From NCBI GenBank assembly GCA_031292735.1, contig JARLGP010000293.1, forward strand, positions 1 through 41,701: 41,701 bases of DNA, given 5' to 3'. Origin of the DNA: Holophaga sp. (lineage in GTDB: Bacteria; Acidobacteriota; Holophagae; Holophagales; Holophagaceae). Positions within the stretch are counted from its first letter, which is position 1. Each line of letters opens with the position of its first letter. The position numbers were made by a program, and so were the translations under genes. Of the stretch, positions 1-7,298 are shown piece by piece. The notes beneath the pieces are model-generated. The model was not told the origin of the DNA. It saw only the letters and a program-made list of their open reading frames with translations, and searched no databases.

Positions 1-676
1 CGGCAGCCAGGCCCCGTTGGGCTCGTTGTACAAGCCCACGCTCATAAGGGTCATGGGTTGCACCACGCGCAGCCCTTCGGCCAGGCACCAACGGAACAGC
101 CCGGCGTTCCGGGTCGGCACCAGCACGCCCGGGCCCTGGAATCCGTCGGCGCATGCGAGCAGGGCCTTCAGGTCGGTGGTCTCCTCCGCCGCCGCGTGGC
201 CGGAGAAGGCGAGGGCGCTGGCGTAGCCGGTTATCCGGCCGGCGCGCGCCACCAGCCGGGCCTCGCCAGCGCGGATCATCTGCTCCAGCTCGCTCCGGCG
301 CTCGAAGCCGCACCCCCGCCGCGCCTCGCCCCCGCTCGCGCTCCAGGGCCGCCTCCATCAGCCGGCGTCCCGCCCCGGCGTTCTGGGCCCCGGGATCGAC
401 GGTGATGGGCCCCAGGCAGACGACAGGTGCGCGTTCGTCCAGGCAGATGCTGCCGACGATCTGTCCCTCCCGGAGCGCGATCATGGAGTGGAAGCCCGGG
501 TCCGCGAACGGCACGCCGAGCGCGCCGATCGCGGCCTCGGGGCTTGGGAAGTCGGAGGGAAAGTTGTGGGCGAGGCTGAGGGCGGCGAAGGCCTCGTAGC
601 AGATCCGACCGCAGGCGGGCGCATCTCCGGGCGTTGCCTTGCGTATGTCCAGACTGGGCGTGAGGGTCAAGGTCAT
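1..676 (-). pseudogene. GNAT N-acetyltransferase, frameshifted and internally deleted, runs off the window edge
   Basis: Read leftwards from an ATG at 674-676, the frame gives a GNAT-like N-terminus (IRKATPGDAPACGRICYEAF), then GPITVDPGAQNAGAGRRLME, which resembles the acetyl-CoA binding segment. Around 300-345 the frame becomes arginine/glycine-rich nonsense. In the neighbouring frame the family resemblance resumes (RITGYASALAFSGHAA, then GLFRWCLAEGLRVVQPMTLM, then VGLYNEPNGAWLP). Compared with relatives as I remember them, a middle stretch of very roughly 50-65 residues (end of the first GNAT fold and start of the second half) is also missing. That points to a deletion with a frame change rather than a single base error. 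The new frame is still open at the window edge, so the 3' end is not visible. The substrate is unknown. I read it as a decaying gene; an assembly error at 300-345 is the alternative. Confidence 0.6.
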
Positions 677-701
677 GGGATTCTTCGCCGTGCGAACGGT
701 G

Positions 702-738
702 AATCCTTTCGGGACATAGGTCTGGTCCTGAAAGGATT
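702..738. repeat. 14-bp-arm inverted repeat upstream of the broken GNAT gene
   Basis: Left arm AATCCTTTCGGGAC (702-715) pairs with right arm GTCCTGAAAGGATT (725-738) at 13 of 14 positions, around a 9-base loop. It lies between the mutY 3' end and the GNAT start. There is no clean T-run on either side, so it is not a classical intrinsic terminator. It could be an operator, a processed hairpin or a REP-like element. No second copy was noticed in the window. Confidence 0.6.
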
Positions 739-775
739 GGATCAGCCGTGTTCCAGGTTTTTCAGGCGGCCACCA

Positions 776-1879
776 CTAGGTTCCCAGCAGCGCCAGCGCG
801 GCGCCCCAGTCCTCCCCGGTCCACGGCAGGAAGCTGCCCGGCTGCGCCAGGTGCTCGCGCAACCGCTGGTCGCGCTTGCCCATGGGCAGCCCCGCCAGCT
901 CCCCGGCCGCCACCCAGACCAGGCCCTCCGGGGCGGAGCGGGCCGTGTCCAGGCGCAGGGCCAGGGGATGGATGGTCTGCCGGAGGTGGCTGTAGACCTG
1001 CACCCAGCCCGGCCAGGAGCGGCCCTCCGCGGCCCGGTACGGCAGGCCCGGCTCGGCGGCGCCGGCGATGGTTCCGGCCAGCACCCAGGGCCAGCTCCAG
1101 AGGCCGGCCAGCAGGCCCTCCCGGGCGGGAGGCCGGAGCAGCCACCCGGCGGGAGAGGCGATGGCCAGCAGGTACAGTTCCGTCTCCTTGGGCTTGGCCC
1201 GGGGCAGGGCGGGCGGGATGCGGCCGGTGCTGCCCTGCAGGTGGGCCCTGCAGCCGGCCCGGAGCGGGCAGGCGCCGCACTGGGCCGCCGGGGCGCACAG
1301 GGTGGCCCCCAGCTCCATGATCGCCTGGGTGAGGCGGGAGGGCCCGTGGGCGGCCAGGGCCGGCTGCAGCCAGACGCGCAGGGCCGCGGCCTCGCTGCGG
1401 GGATCGCCCTCCATGGCCAGGAGCCGGGCCGCCACCCGGAATGCGTTGCCGTCCAGGGCCGGGGTGGGCCACTGGAAGGCCTGGGCGGCCAGGGCCGCGG
1501 CGGTGTAGGGCCCCAGCCCGGGCAGCGCCAGCAGGCCGTCCAGGTCGGCGGGCCAGCCGTCCCTGGCCAGCACCGCCGCCGCCCGGTGCAGGTTCCGGGC
1601 CCGCCGGTAGTAGCCCAGCCCGGCCCAGAGGCCGTGCACCTCGTCCTCCTCCGCCGCGGCCAGCGCCGCCAGGGTGGGGAAGCGCTCCATCCACCGCTGG
1701 AAATAGGGGATGACCGTGGCCACCTGGGTCTGCTGCAGCATCACTTCCGATACCAGCACCTGGTACGGGTCGGGGTGCGGCCGGTCCAGGTCCGCACAAC
1801 GCCAGGGCAGGGTGCGTTTCACCGATTCGAACCAGGGCCCCAGGGGGGCCAGGAGCGTGCGTGCGTCCGGGAATTCCAT
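776..1879 (-). CDS. mutY: A/G-specific adenine DNA glycosylase MutY
   Basis: This enzyme removes adenine mispaired with 8-oxoguanine or guanine in base excision repair. The 367-aa protein has the HhH-GPD fold: catalytic Glu45 in SEVMLQQTQVATVIPYF, the helix-hairpin-helix LPGLGPYTAAAL (about 119-130) and catalytic Asp143 in ALDGN. Four cysteines (195, 201, 204, 210) form the iron-sulfur cluster site. A C-terminal NUDIX-like oxoG-recognition domain follows from about residue 225. The first cysteine spacing is C-x5-C, one shorter than the C-x6-C-x2-C-x5-C of E. coli MutY. The ATG at 1877-1879 was chosen because translation further upstream is low-complexity and overlaps the lipoprotein gene. The reading frame is open further 5' but lacks family similarity. 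It lies 40 nt behind the lipoprotein gene on the same strand. Confidence 0.93.
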   Translation of the reverse strand: MEFPDARTLLAPLGPWFESVKRTLPWRCADLDRPHPDPYQVLVSEVMLQQTQVATVIPYFQRWMERFPTLAALAAAEEDEVHGLWAGLGYYRRARNLHRAAAVLARDGWPADLDGLLALPGLGPYTAAALAAQAFQWPTPALDGNAFRVAARLLAMEGDPRSEAAALRVWLQPALAAHGPSRLTQAIMELGATLCAPAAQCGACPLRAGCRAHLQGSTGRIPPALPRAKPKETELYLLAIASPAGWLLRPPAREGLLAGLWSWPWVLAGTIAGAAEPGLPYRAAEGRSWPGWVQVYSHLRQTIHPLALRLDTARSAPEGLVWVAAGELAGLPMGKRDQRLREHLAQPGSFLPWTGEDWGAALALLGT

Positions 1880-1919
1880 CCGCCTAGTGGAACCTGGAGC
1901 CGCGGTCTCTGGCAAGCCC

Positions 1920-3068
1920 TTAAAGGGCGCTGATGGCCAGGCCGCGGATATCGGCGACTCCGGGCAGGTTCTGGACGGCGACGTGGGGCTTGGCCTCGTT
2001 GGCGGCCTTCCAGAGGTAGAGGGTCCTCTGGCCGTTGCCCCGGCCATGGGCCTCGGTCCCGGCGGCCGGGCTGAACCCCGCCCCGGCCATCCAGTGGGAG
2101 TTCATGGGGTGGGCGATGAACCGCAGGTCCCTGGGCACCCCGGGCATGGTCCAGGCGGGGGGCTGGTTGTGCTGGCCGCGGAACTGGTGCTCGCGGAACA
2201 CCAGGATGGCGGGATCCGCGGTGCCGCTGGGCGGGACCAGCACGTACAGGGAATGGTCCCGCCCGGAATAGGCCAGGGAGCCGTAGCGCAGCGGAGGCAG
2301 CCCGGTGTCGCCGCCGATGAGGGTGTGGATCGGATGGTTGTGCCCGAAGCCGGACGGGAAGGTCCCATCCAGCGCCTCGCGCAGCCGGGGCCCGGTGACC
2401 TGGCCGTTCCCGCTGCTGGCGTCGTATTGCGGACCGTGGCCGAACAGGCCGAACACCTTGTGCCCATGGCCCGCGGCGAGGCCGGCGCCCCACTTGTCCC
2501 CTTCCACCGAGAAGGTGTGCCCCGCCTTGGCCAGGGTGTTGCCGTTGGGCACCATGCTGGCGTTGCCCACCTGCCAGATCCGCGCGGCGTCGCCGTTCCT
2601 GGCGTTCTCCATGACATACAGGACGTTGCGGGTGGAATCCACCGAGGCCTGGCCGAACACCGATCCGGAACTGAACCGGTCGGACTCGCCGCCCAGGCTG
2701 AACGAGAGGATGTCGCCCCTGGCGGTCAGGGCGCCGTCCTTGCTCCTGGGGTTGGTGATGACGTAGACCTTGCCGGCCTCCGACACCAGGTACAGGCGGT
2801 GGTGGTCGTCGTCCAGGGCCATGCCGCCCCAGGCCAGGGTGATGCCGGAGAGCAGGCTGCTCTTGATGGTGCGGTCGGCCTTGGGCAGCGGCTTGCCGTC
2901 CCTGGCAGCGTCATGCACCTGGTCCAGGTCGTGCCACACCAGGACCGAGGAGGAACCCTGGTCGAACACGTGGAGCCCGCCGCCGCCGGCGTCGTTGGTG
3001 CAGCCCAGCACCGTGAGGAGCGCCAGGATCGCGGGAAGGCAAAGCATGCGGGGCAGGAAGCGGGACAA
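1920..3068 (-). CDS. Predicted lipoprotein with beta-propeller-like repeats, function unknown
   Basis: The 382-aa protein starts at a TTG with GGAG six bases upstream. The N-terminus MSRFLPRMLCLPAILALLTVLGC is a lipoprotein signal with Cys23 as the lipidation site, followed by a flexible TNDAGGGG stretch. The mature part has recurring short beta-rich units with small hydrophobic patches (HRLYLVSEAGKVYVIT, RNVLYVMENARNG, HSLYVLVPPSG, RTLYLWKAAN). This looks like a beta-propeller, possibly a 7-bladed YncE/SMP-30-type fold, but no blade signature is exact. It is rich in His, Gly and Asn. I recognise no catalytic motif. It is probably anchored in the inner or outer membrane facing the periplasm. 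It precedes mutY by 40 nt and may be cotranscribed with it; its 5' side is insulated by the terminator at 3140-3167. Confidence 0.8.
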   Translation of the reverse strand: MSRFLPRMLCLPAILALLTVLGCTNDAGGGGLHVFDQGSSSVLVWHDLDQVHDAARDGKPLPKADRTIKSSLLSGITLAWGGMALDDDHHRLYLVSEAGKVYVITNPRSKDGALTARGDILSFSLGGESDRFSSGSVFGQASVDSTRNVLYVMENARNGDAARIWQVGNASMVPNGNTLAKAGHTFSVEGDKWGAGLAAGHGHKVFGLFGHGPQYDASSGNGQVTGPRLREALDGTFPSGFGHNHPIHTLIGGDTGLPPLRYGSLAYSGRDHSLYVLVPPSGTADPAILVFREHQFRGQHNQPPAWTMPGVPRDLRFIAHPMNSHWMAGAGFSPAAGTEAHGRGNGQRTLYLWKAANEAKPHVAVQNLPGVADIRGLAISAL

Positions 3069-3139
3069 GGAAACTCCGGAAACCGTTGGACAACGTCTTG
3101 ATTTCCACTGTCCTGACCCCGCCCCAGGTTCCTTCGCCG

Positions 3140-3167
3140 AAAAAAAAAGCGCTCCGAAGAGCGCTTT
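3140..3167 (-). terminator. Rho-independent terminator of the secG-tRNA-Leu transcript
   Basis: On the minus strand AAGCGCTC, a TTCG tetraloop and GAGCGCTT form a perfect 8-bp stem followed by a run of nine T. It begins 8 nt after the tRNA CCA end, so it ends the tRNA (and probably secG) transcript. Confidence 0.93.
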
Positions 3168-3174
3168 GGTGTTC

Positions 3175-3260
3175 TGGTGCCCGCGAGCGGACTCGAACCG
3201 CTACGGCTTGTGGCCACCACCCCCTCAAGATGGCGTGTCTACCAATTTCACCACGCGGGC
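3175..3260 (-). tRNA. leuU: tRNA-Leu (anticodon GAG), CCA encoded
   Basis: The 86-nt gene reads GCCCGCG at the 5' end, pairing with CGCGGGC before an encoded ACCA. The D-arm contains TGGTGAAATTGGTAGACA. The anticodon arm is CCATC / TTGAGGG / GGTGG, with GAG in the loop and one T-G pair in the stem. A long variable arm typical of leucine tRNAs follows, then the T-arm GGTTCGAGTCC. It lies 41 nt behind secG and immediately before an intrinsic terminator. E. coli also has tRNA-Leu(GAG), leuU, directly after secG; the symbol is assigned by that analogy. Confidence 0.95.
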
Positions 3261-3301
3261 AGTTCAAGCAGGATGCCACGGCACGCGGCACCCGTCAACA
3301 C

Positions 3302-3679
3302 TCACTTTTTGGGGGTTGCCGGCGCCGGGGCGTGGGAGGGCGCGGGGGTCGCCGGAGGGGCGGCGGAGGTGGGGGCCGCCGGGGCCGGAGGGAGGTTGGA
3401 CGGCACCGTCACCGGAGCCACGGCGCGGTCCAGCACCGAGCGGTTTTCCTTGACGATGATCACCTCGATCACCAGGGAGGTGGCCATGACGCCCGCCGCC
3501 AGCCAGTAGGTGAACTTGGCCAGGAACGGGGCGGAGCCCTGGGCGCCGAACGCGGAATTGGCGCCGCCGCCGCCGAATGAGGCGCCCAGCCCACCGCCCT
3601 TGGCTCCGGGCTGGAGCAGGATCACCGCCACCAGCAGGACACTCACGATCACGTGCAAGGTCAAAAGAAATCCACTCAT
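3302..3679 (-). CDS. secG: Protein translocase subunit SecG
   Basis: SecG is the small accessory subunit of the SecYEG inner-membrane channel and assists SecA-driven export. The 125-aa protein has two hydrophobic helices (about residues 3-22 and 55-75). Between them lies the family's Gly-rich loop with QPGAKGGGLGASFGGG and FGAQGSAPFLAKFTYWLA. The tail from about residue 88 is almost entirely Pro, Ala and Thr, ending PATPKK, which is longer and more disordered than the E. coli tail. The ATG at 3679 has GGAG six bases upstream. tRNA-Leu follows 41 nt downstream and is probably processed from the same transcript. The TPR gene ends 24 nt upstream on the same strand. Confidence 0.95.
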   Translation of the reverse strand: MSGFLLTLHVIVSVLLVAVILLQPGAKGGGLGASFGGGGANSAFGAQGSAPFLAKFTYWLAAGVMATSLVIEVIIVKENRSVLDRAVAPVTVPSNLPPAPAAPTSAAPPATPAPSHAPAPATPKK

Positions 3680-3703
3680 GAATACTCCGAACCCCCAATG
3701 TTA

Positions 3704-5236
3704 TCAGGAACCGGGCGTCGGGTCATGCTCCAACCACCAGCGGATCGTTTCCTCGCTAACGCCCAGTTTGGCCAAGTGTTCCGTGGCCTTCTTCATGCTC
3801 TGGCCCTCGTCCCGGCAGATCAGCAGGCGCAGTTTCCAGGCGTCCATGGCCCGGTTGCGCAGATCCGCTTCACCGGCCTGCATGCGTTTTTCAAGAAGAA
3901 AACCGAGGTTGTTGGCCGCCTTCCGGTGCAGCGGGGCGAGGCTCAGGGCGCGCTCGTAGGCTTCGGTGGCCTCCACGCACTTGCCGCGCACCTCCTGGGC
4001 GACCCCCAGGGCGTTCCACACGTCCGGATCATCGGGCGCCAGGGCCAGGGCCTGCTTGACCATGGCGAACTGGTCCTCGGGCCGCTGCAGGTTGCGGTAG
4101 CACTCGGACAGGCCCAGGTAGGCGCTGTACTCGCTCGGGTCGGCCTCCAGGGCGGTGAGGAACAGCTGCTCGCTTTCGCTGTACTGGCCGGTGTTCAGCA
4201 GGATGTAGCCCATCTGCACCTGCAGGTCGGCGGCGTCGGGCTTGCGGGTGAGGGCCTCCCGGTAGCAGCGCAGGGCGTCCTCCCAGCGGCAGTCGGTGCG
4301 GGCCATGTCGCCCAGGGCCGCCCAGGGGTCGGCCGCCTGGGGATCGGTCTCGGTGGCCAGGGAGAAGTAGGAGGTGGCCCCTTCCTGGTCGCCCAGGTCC
4401 CGGCGGATCTCGCCGAGCATGGCGTAGGCCTCGGCGAGGACCTCCAGCGCCGGGGACAGGGCGGTGAGGTGGTGCAGCTCGGCCATGGCCAGTTCCAGGT
4501 GCCCCTGCTCGGCGAACAGCTCGGAAAGGATGAAGTAGCTGGCCGATTCCTTGGCCTGGATGCTGCGGGCCCGGTGGATGCAGCGCAGGCCGTCCTCCAT
4601 CTCGCCCTTCTTGAGCAGCAGTTCGCCCAGGCTGTGCCAGCCCCAGAAGTAGAAGGCATCCATTTCCAGCGCCGCCAGGAACTGGGATTCGGCGCACTTG
4701 AAATCGCCCAGGTGCTCGCAGGTGATCCCCAGCAGCCGCAGGGTGCGCGGATCCCGGGGCTGCAGGCTGAGCGCCTTGAGCAGCCAGGTCTTGGCTTCCT
4801 GGGAGTTCTCCCGCTGCACGCAAAGCAGGCCCATGAGCTCCAGTGCCCGCGGGTCGGCCCCGTTCAGGGTCAGGGACTGGCGCAGCACCCGTTCGGCCTC
4901 GTCCAGGCGCTGCTGCAGGAGCCGGATGAAGCCCAGGTTGCGCAGCACCGGGGCGTCCTGGGGATGCTCCTCGCGCAGCGCGGAAAGCTGCCGGAACAGG
5001 TCCGCCATCTCCCCGGAGGAGGCGTGGTCGCCCAGGGCCATGATCCGTTCGAACCAGAGATCGGGGTCGTTCCTGTCTTCATTCCGGCAGCCGTCCAGGA
5101 TGGCCCGGGCATCTTCATGCATGCAGCGGCCGTTGAGGGCCCTGATGTACTGGAGCCGGGAATCGGGCGAATCCCCCGCGTGCTGTTGCAGTTCGTGAAT
5201 CCTGGGATCGAGAAGCCGGAGCCATTGACGGGACAT
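3704..5236 (-). CDS. Tetratricopeptide repeat protein, function unknown
   Basis: The 510-aa protein is almost wholly alpha-helical and contains about nine or ten TPR units between roughly residues 60 and 430. Examples are DAPVLRNLGFIRLLQQRLDEA, DPRTLRLLGITCEHLGDF, DPWAALGDMARTDCRWEDA and DPDVWNALGVAQEVRGKCVE; the W/L-G-Y/F-A-P consensus positions are visible. There is no signal peptide or membrane segment, so it is probably cytoplasmic. The last 80 residues leave the repeat pattern and end in a helical segment with GVSEETIRWWLEHDP. TPR arrays bind partner proteins; no partner can be named. The ATG at 5236 has a GGAGG six bases upstream. It sits between ruvA and secG, all minus strand, but the 78-nt gap to ruvA leaves operon membership open. 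Confidence 0.85.
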   Translation of the reverse strand: MSRQWLRLLDPRIHELQQHAGDSPDSRLQYIRALNGRCMHEDARAILDGCRNEDRNDPDLWFERIMALGDHASSGEMADLFRQLSALREEHPQDAPVLRNLGFIRLLQQRLDEAERVLRQSLTLNGADPRALELMGLLCVQRENSQEAKTWLLKALSLQPRDPRTLRLLGITCEHLGDFKCAESQFLAALEMDAFYFWGWHSLGELLLKKGEMEDGLRCIHRARSIQAKESASYFILSELFAEQGHLELAMAELHHLTALSPALEVLAEAYAMLGEIRRDLGDQEGATSYFSLATETDPQAADPWAALGDMARTDCRWEDALRCYREALTRKPDAADLQVQMGYILLNTGQYSESEQLFLTALEADPSEYSAYLGLSECYRNLQRPEDQFAMVKQALALAPDDPDVWNALGVAQEVRGKCVEATEAYERALSLAPLHRKAANNLGFLLEKRMQAGEADLRNRAMDAWKLRLLICRDEGQSMKKATEHLAKLGVSEETIRWWLEHDPTPGS

Positions 5237-5314
5237 TGCATACCTCCAGCGGAATGACCCAAGCTTACCCTCCGGGGTCGCGCCGACGCCATCGGGAAGT
5301 GCGGGAATGGCCCC

Positions 5315-5905
5315 TTATCGCTGGAGCGCCTTCAGGGCCCGGCGGATGGCCTCCGCCAGGGGGGGGTGTTCCGCCTTCAGGTCGTTCACCGCCGGGAGCA
5401 CCGCGTCCTCCCGGAACCCCAGGTTGGTGAGGGCCGATCTCAGGTCGGCCTCCCAGGCGTCGCGCGGGCCGGCGGATCCCGCCAGCCCGTCCAGGCCGCC
5501 CAGGCCGCCCAGCTTTTCCGAAAGTTCGAAGCACAGCTTTTCGGCGGTCTTCTTGCCCACCCCGGGAATGCGGCAGAGGGTCTTCACGTCCCGGGCGCGG
5601 ATCGCCTGCACCAGGTCGGTCAGTGGCTGCGAGCCCAGCGCGGCCAGGGCCAGCTTGGGCCCCACCCCGTCGACCTTCACCAGCAGCCGGTAGAGCTGGC
5701 GCTCCTCCAGGGTGGCGAAGCCCAGGAGGCTCAGGTCATTCTCCCGCAGCAGGGTCTCCACCTGCAGGATGACCTCGCGGCCCTCCTCGGGCAGGGCGCC
5801 GTAGGTGCCCAGGGAAATGGCGCAGACGTAGCCCACCCCGCCGCACTCCACGAGGGCCTGGCCCGGGCTTTTCTGGATGAGGCAACCTCGCAGACGACCG
5901 ATCAT
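5315..5905 (-). CDS. ruvA: Holliday junction branch migration protein RuvA
   Basis: RuvA binds four-way junctions as a tetramer and recruits RuvB for branch migration. The 196-aa length is typical. The N-terminal OB domain starts MIGRLRGCLIQKSP and carries GVGYVCAISLGTY. Two helix-hairpin-helix motifs follow, VDGVGPKLALAALGS (about 78-92) and IPGVGKKTAEKLCFEL (about 113-128). After a Gly/Ala linker, a C-terminal domain III (about 148-196) for RuvB contact reads DLRSALTNLGF and AIRRALKALQR. The ATG at 5903-5905 has no clear Shine-Dalgarno. ruvB and ruvC are not in the window. It is divergent from purD, with 57 nt between the start codons. Confidence 0.95.
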   Translation of the reverse strand: MIGRLRGCLIQKSPGQALVECGGVGYVCAISLGTYGALPEEGREVILQVETLLRENDLSLLGFATLEERQLYRLLVKVDGVGPKLALAALGSQPLTDLVQAIRARDVKTLCRIPGVGKKTAEKLCFELSEKLGGLGGLDGLAGSAGPRDAWEADLRSALTNLGFREDAVLPAVNDLKAEHPPLAEAIRRALKALQR

Positions 5906-5962
5906 GGGCTAAGGATAGCCTGAGGCGGGCCGATGTTTGATAGGCTCTTGCTAGGGGGTTCC

Positions 5963-7285
5963 ATGAAAATCCTGATCATCGGTTCCGGCGGCCGGGAATA
6001 TGCCCTGGCCTTGAAGCTCAAGGCGGGCGCCCTGCCGGTGGAGCTGTTCGCGGCCCCGGGCAGCGATGGGCTGGCCGAACTGGGCACCTGCCTGCCCCAT
6101 GCCGCCGGGGACCTGCCGGGCATCACCGCCTGGTGCGCCGAGCACCGGCCCGACCTGGTGGTGGTGGGGCCGGAAGCGCCCCTGGTGGCCGGGCTGGCCG
6201 ATGCCCTGCGCGGGGAGGGCATCCCGGTGTTCGGCCACGGCGCCGCCACCGCGCGCCTGGAGGGCAGCAAGGATTTCGCCAAGTCATTCATGTTCCGCCA
6301 CGGCATCCCCTGCGCCGCCAGCGAAACCTTTTCCGACCTGGCCTCCGCCGAGGCGGCCGTGAAGGATTGGGCCCACGGGTTTCCCATCGTGCTGAAGGCC
6401 GACGGCTTGGCCGCCGGCAAAGGGGTGGTGCTGGCCTCCAGCAAGGGGGAGGCCGTGGCCACCCTGCGCGCATTCATGGCCGGCCAGTTCGGCGACGCCT
6501 CCCGCACCGTGCTGCTGGAGGAGCCGCTGATCGGCATGGAGCTGTCCCTGCACGTGCTGGCCGACGTGGACGGCGGCCACGCCGCCTACGCGGTGCTGCC
6601 GCCCTGCCAGGACCACAAGCGCATCTTCGACGGCGACCGGGGCCCCAACACCGGGGGCATGGGCGCCTTCGGCCCGCTGCCCTTCCTGCGCGAGCAGGAT
6701 ATGGTCCGGCTCACCCGGGACCTGGTGGAGCCCACCATCCGCGGCCTGGGCGAGGACGGCCTGGACGCCCGCGGGGTGCTGTTCCTGGGGGTGATGTGGA
6801 CCCCGCGCGGGCCCAAGCTGCTGGAGTACAACGTGCGCTTCGGCGATCCCGAAACCCAGGTGCTCATGGAACTGCTGGACGAGGAACTGGCCCCGCTGCT
6901 GCTGGAAGTGGCCGAAGGGCGCCTGGACCGCCCGGCCATCGCCCTGCGCGACGGCTGCGCCATCGCCGTGGTGCTGGCGGCCGAGGGCTACCCGGAATCG
7001 GCCAAGCGGGACGTGCCCATCGCCATGGACGACCCGGCCGCCACCGTGATACACGCCGGCACCCGCAAGGACGCCGAAGGGGTCTGGCGCACCGCCGGGG
7101 GCCGGGTGCTCGACCTGGTGGCCACCGCGCCCGACCTGGAGCAGGCCCGGGAGCGCATCGAGGCGGCCATCGCCCGGGTCCGGTGGCCGGGCATGCAAGT
7201 GCGCCACGACATCGGGCTGCGCGCGCTGGCGCACGCCAGGGCCGGGCGGAACGTCACCGACCAGTTCCATCCGCTGGAATCCTGA
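5963..7285 (+). CDS. purD: Phosphoribosylamine-glycine ligase (GAR synthetase) PurD
   Basis: PurD joins glycine to 5-phosphoribosylamine with ATP, step two of purine synthesis. The 440-aa protein has the N-terminal signature MKILIIGSGGREYALALKL; position 15 is Tyr where the family usually has His (GREHA). The central ATP-grasp region includes FPIVLKADGLAAGKGVV and the metal/ATP site LEYNVRFGDPETQ. A C-terminal GARS domain follows (GMQVRHDIGLRALAHARAG). The ATG at 5963 was preferred to an in-frame ATG ten codons upstream because AGGGGG lies just before it and the N-terminal glycine loop should begin within a few residues of the start. It converges on the ATPase gene, with 13 nt between the stops. 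No other purine gene is in the window. Confidence 0.95.
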   Translation: MKILIIGSGGREYALALKLKAGALPVELFAAPGSDGLAELGTCLPHAAGDLPGITAWCAEHRPDLVVVGPEAPLVAGLADALRGEGIPVFGHGAATARLEGSKDFAKSFMFRHGIPCAASETFSDLASAEAAVKDWAHGFPIVLKADGLAAGKGVVLASSKGEAVATLRAFMAGQFGDASRTVLLEEPLIGMELSLHVLADVDGGHAAYAVLPPCQDHKRIFDGDRGPNTGGMGAFGPLPFLREQDMVRLTRDLVEPTIRGLGEDGLDARGVLFLGVMWTPRGPKLLEYNVRFGDPETQVLMELLDEELAPLLLEVAEGRLDRPAIALRDGCAIAVVLAAEGYPESAKRDVPIAMDDPAATVIHAGTRKDAEGVWRTAGGRVLDLVATAPDLEQARERIEAAIARVRWPGMQVRHDIGLRALAHARAGRNVTDQFHPLES

Positions 7286-7298
7286 AACCGGCCCCGGC

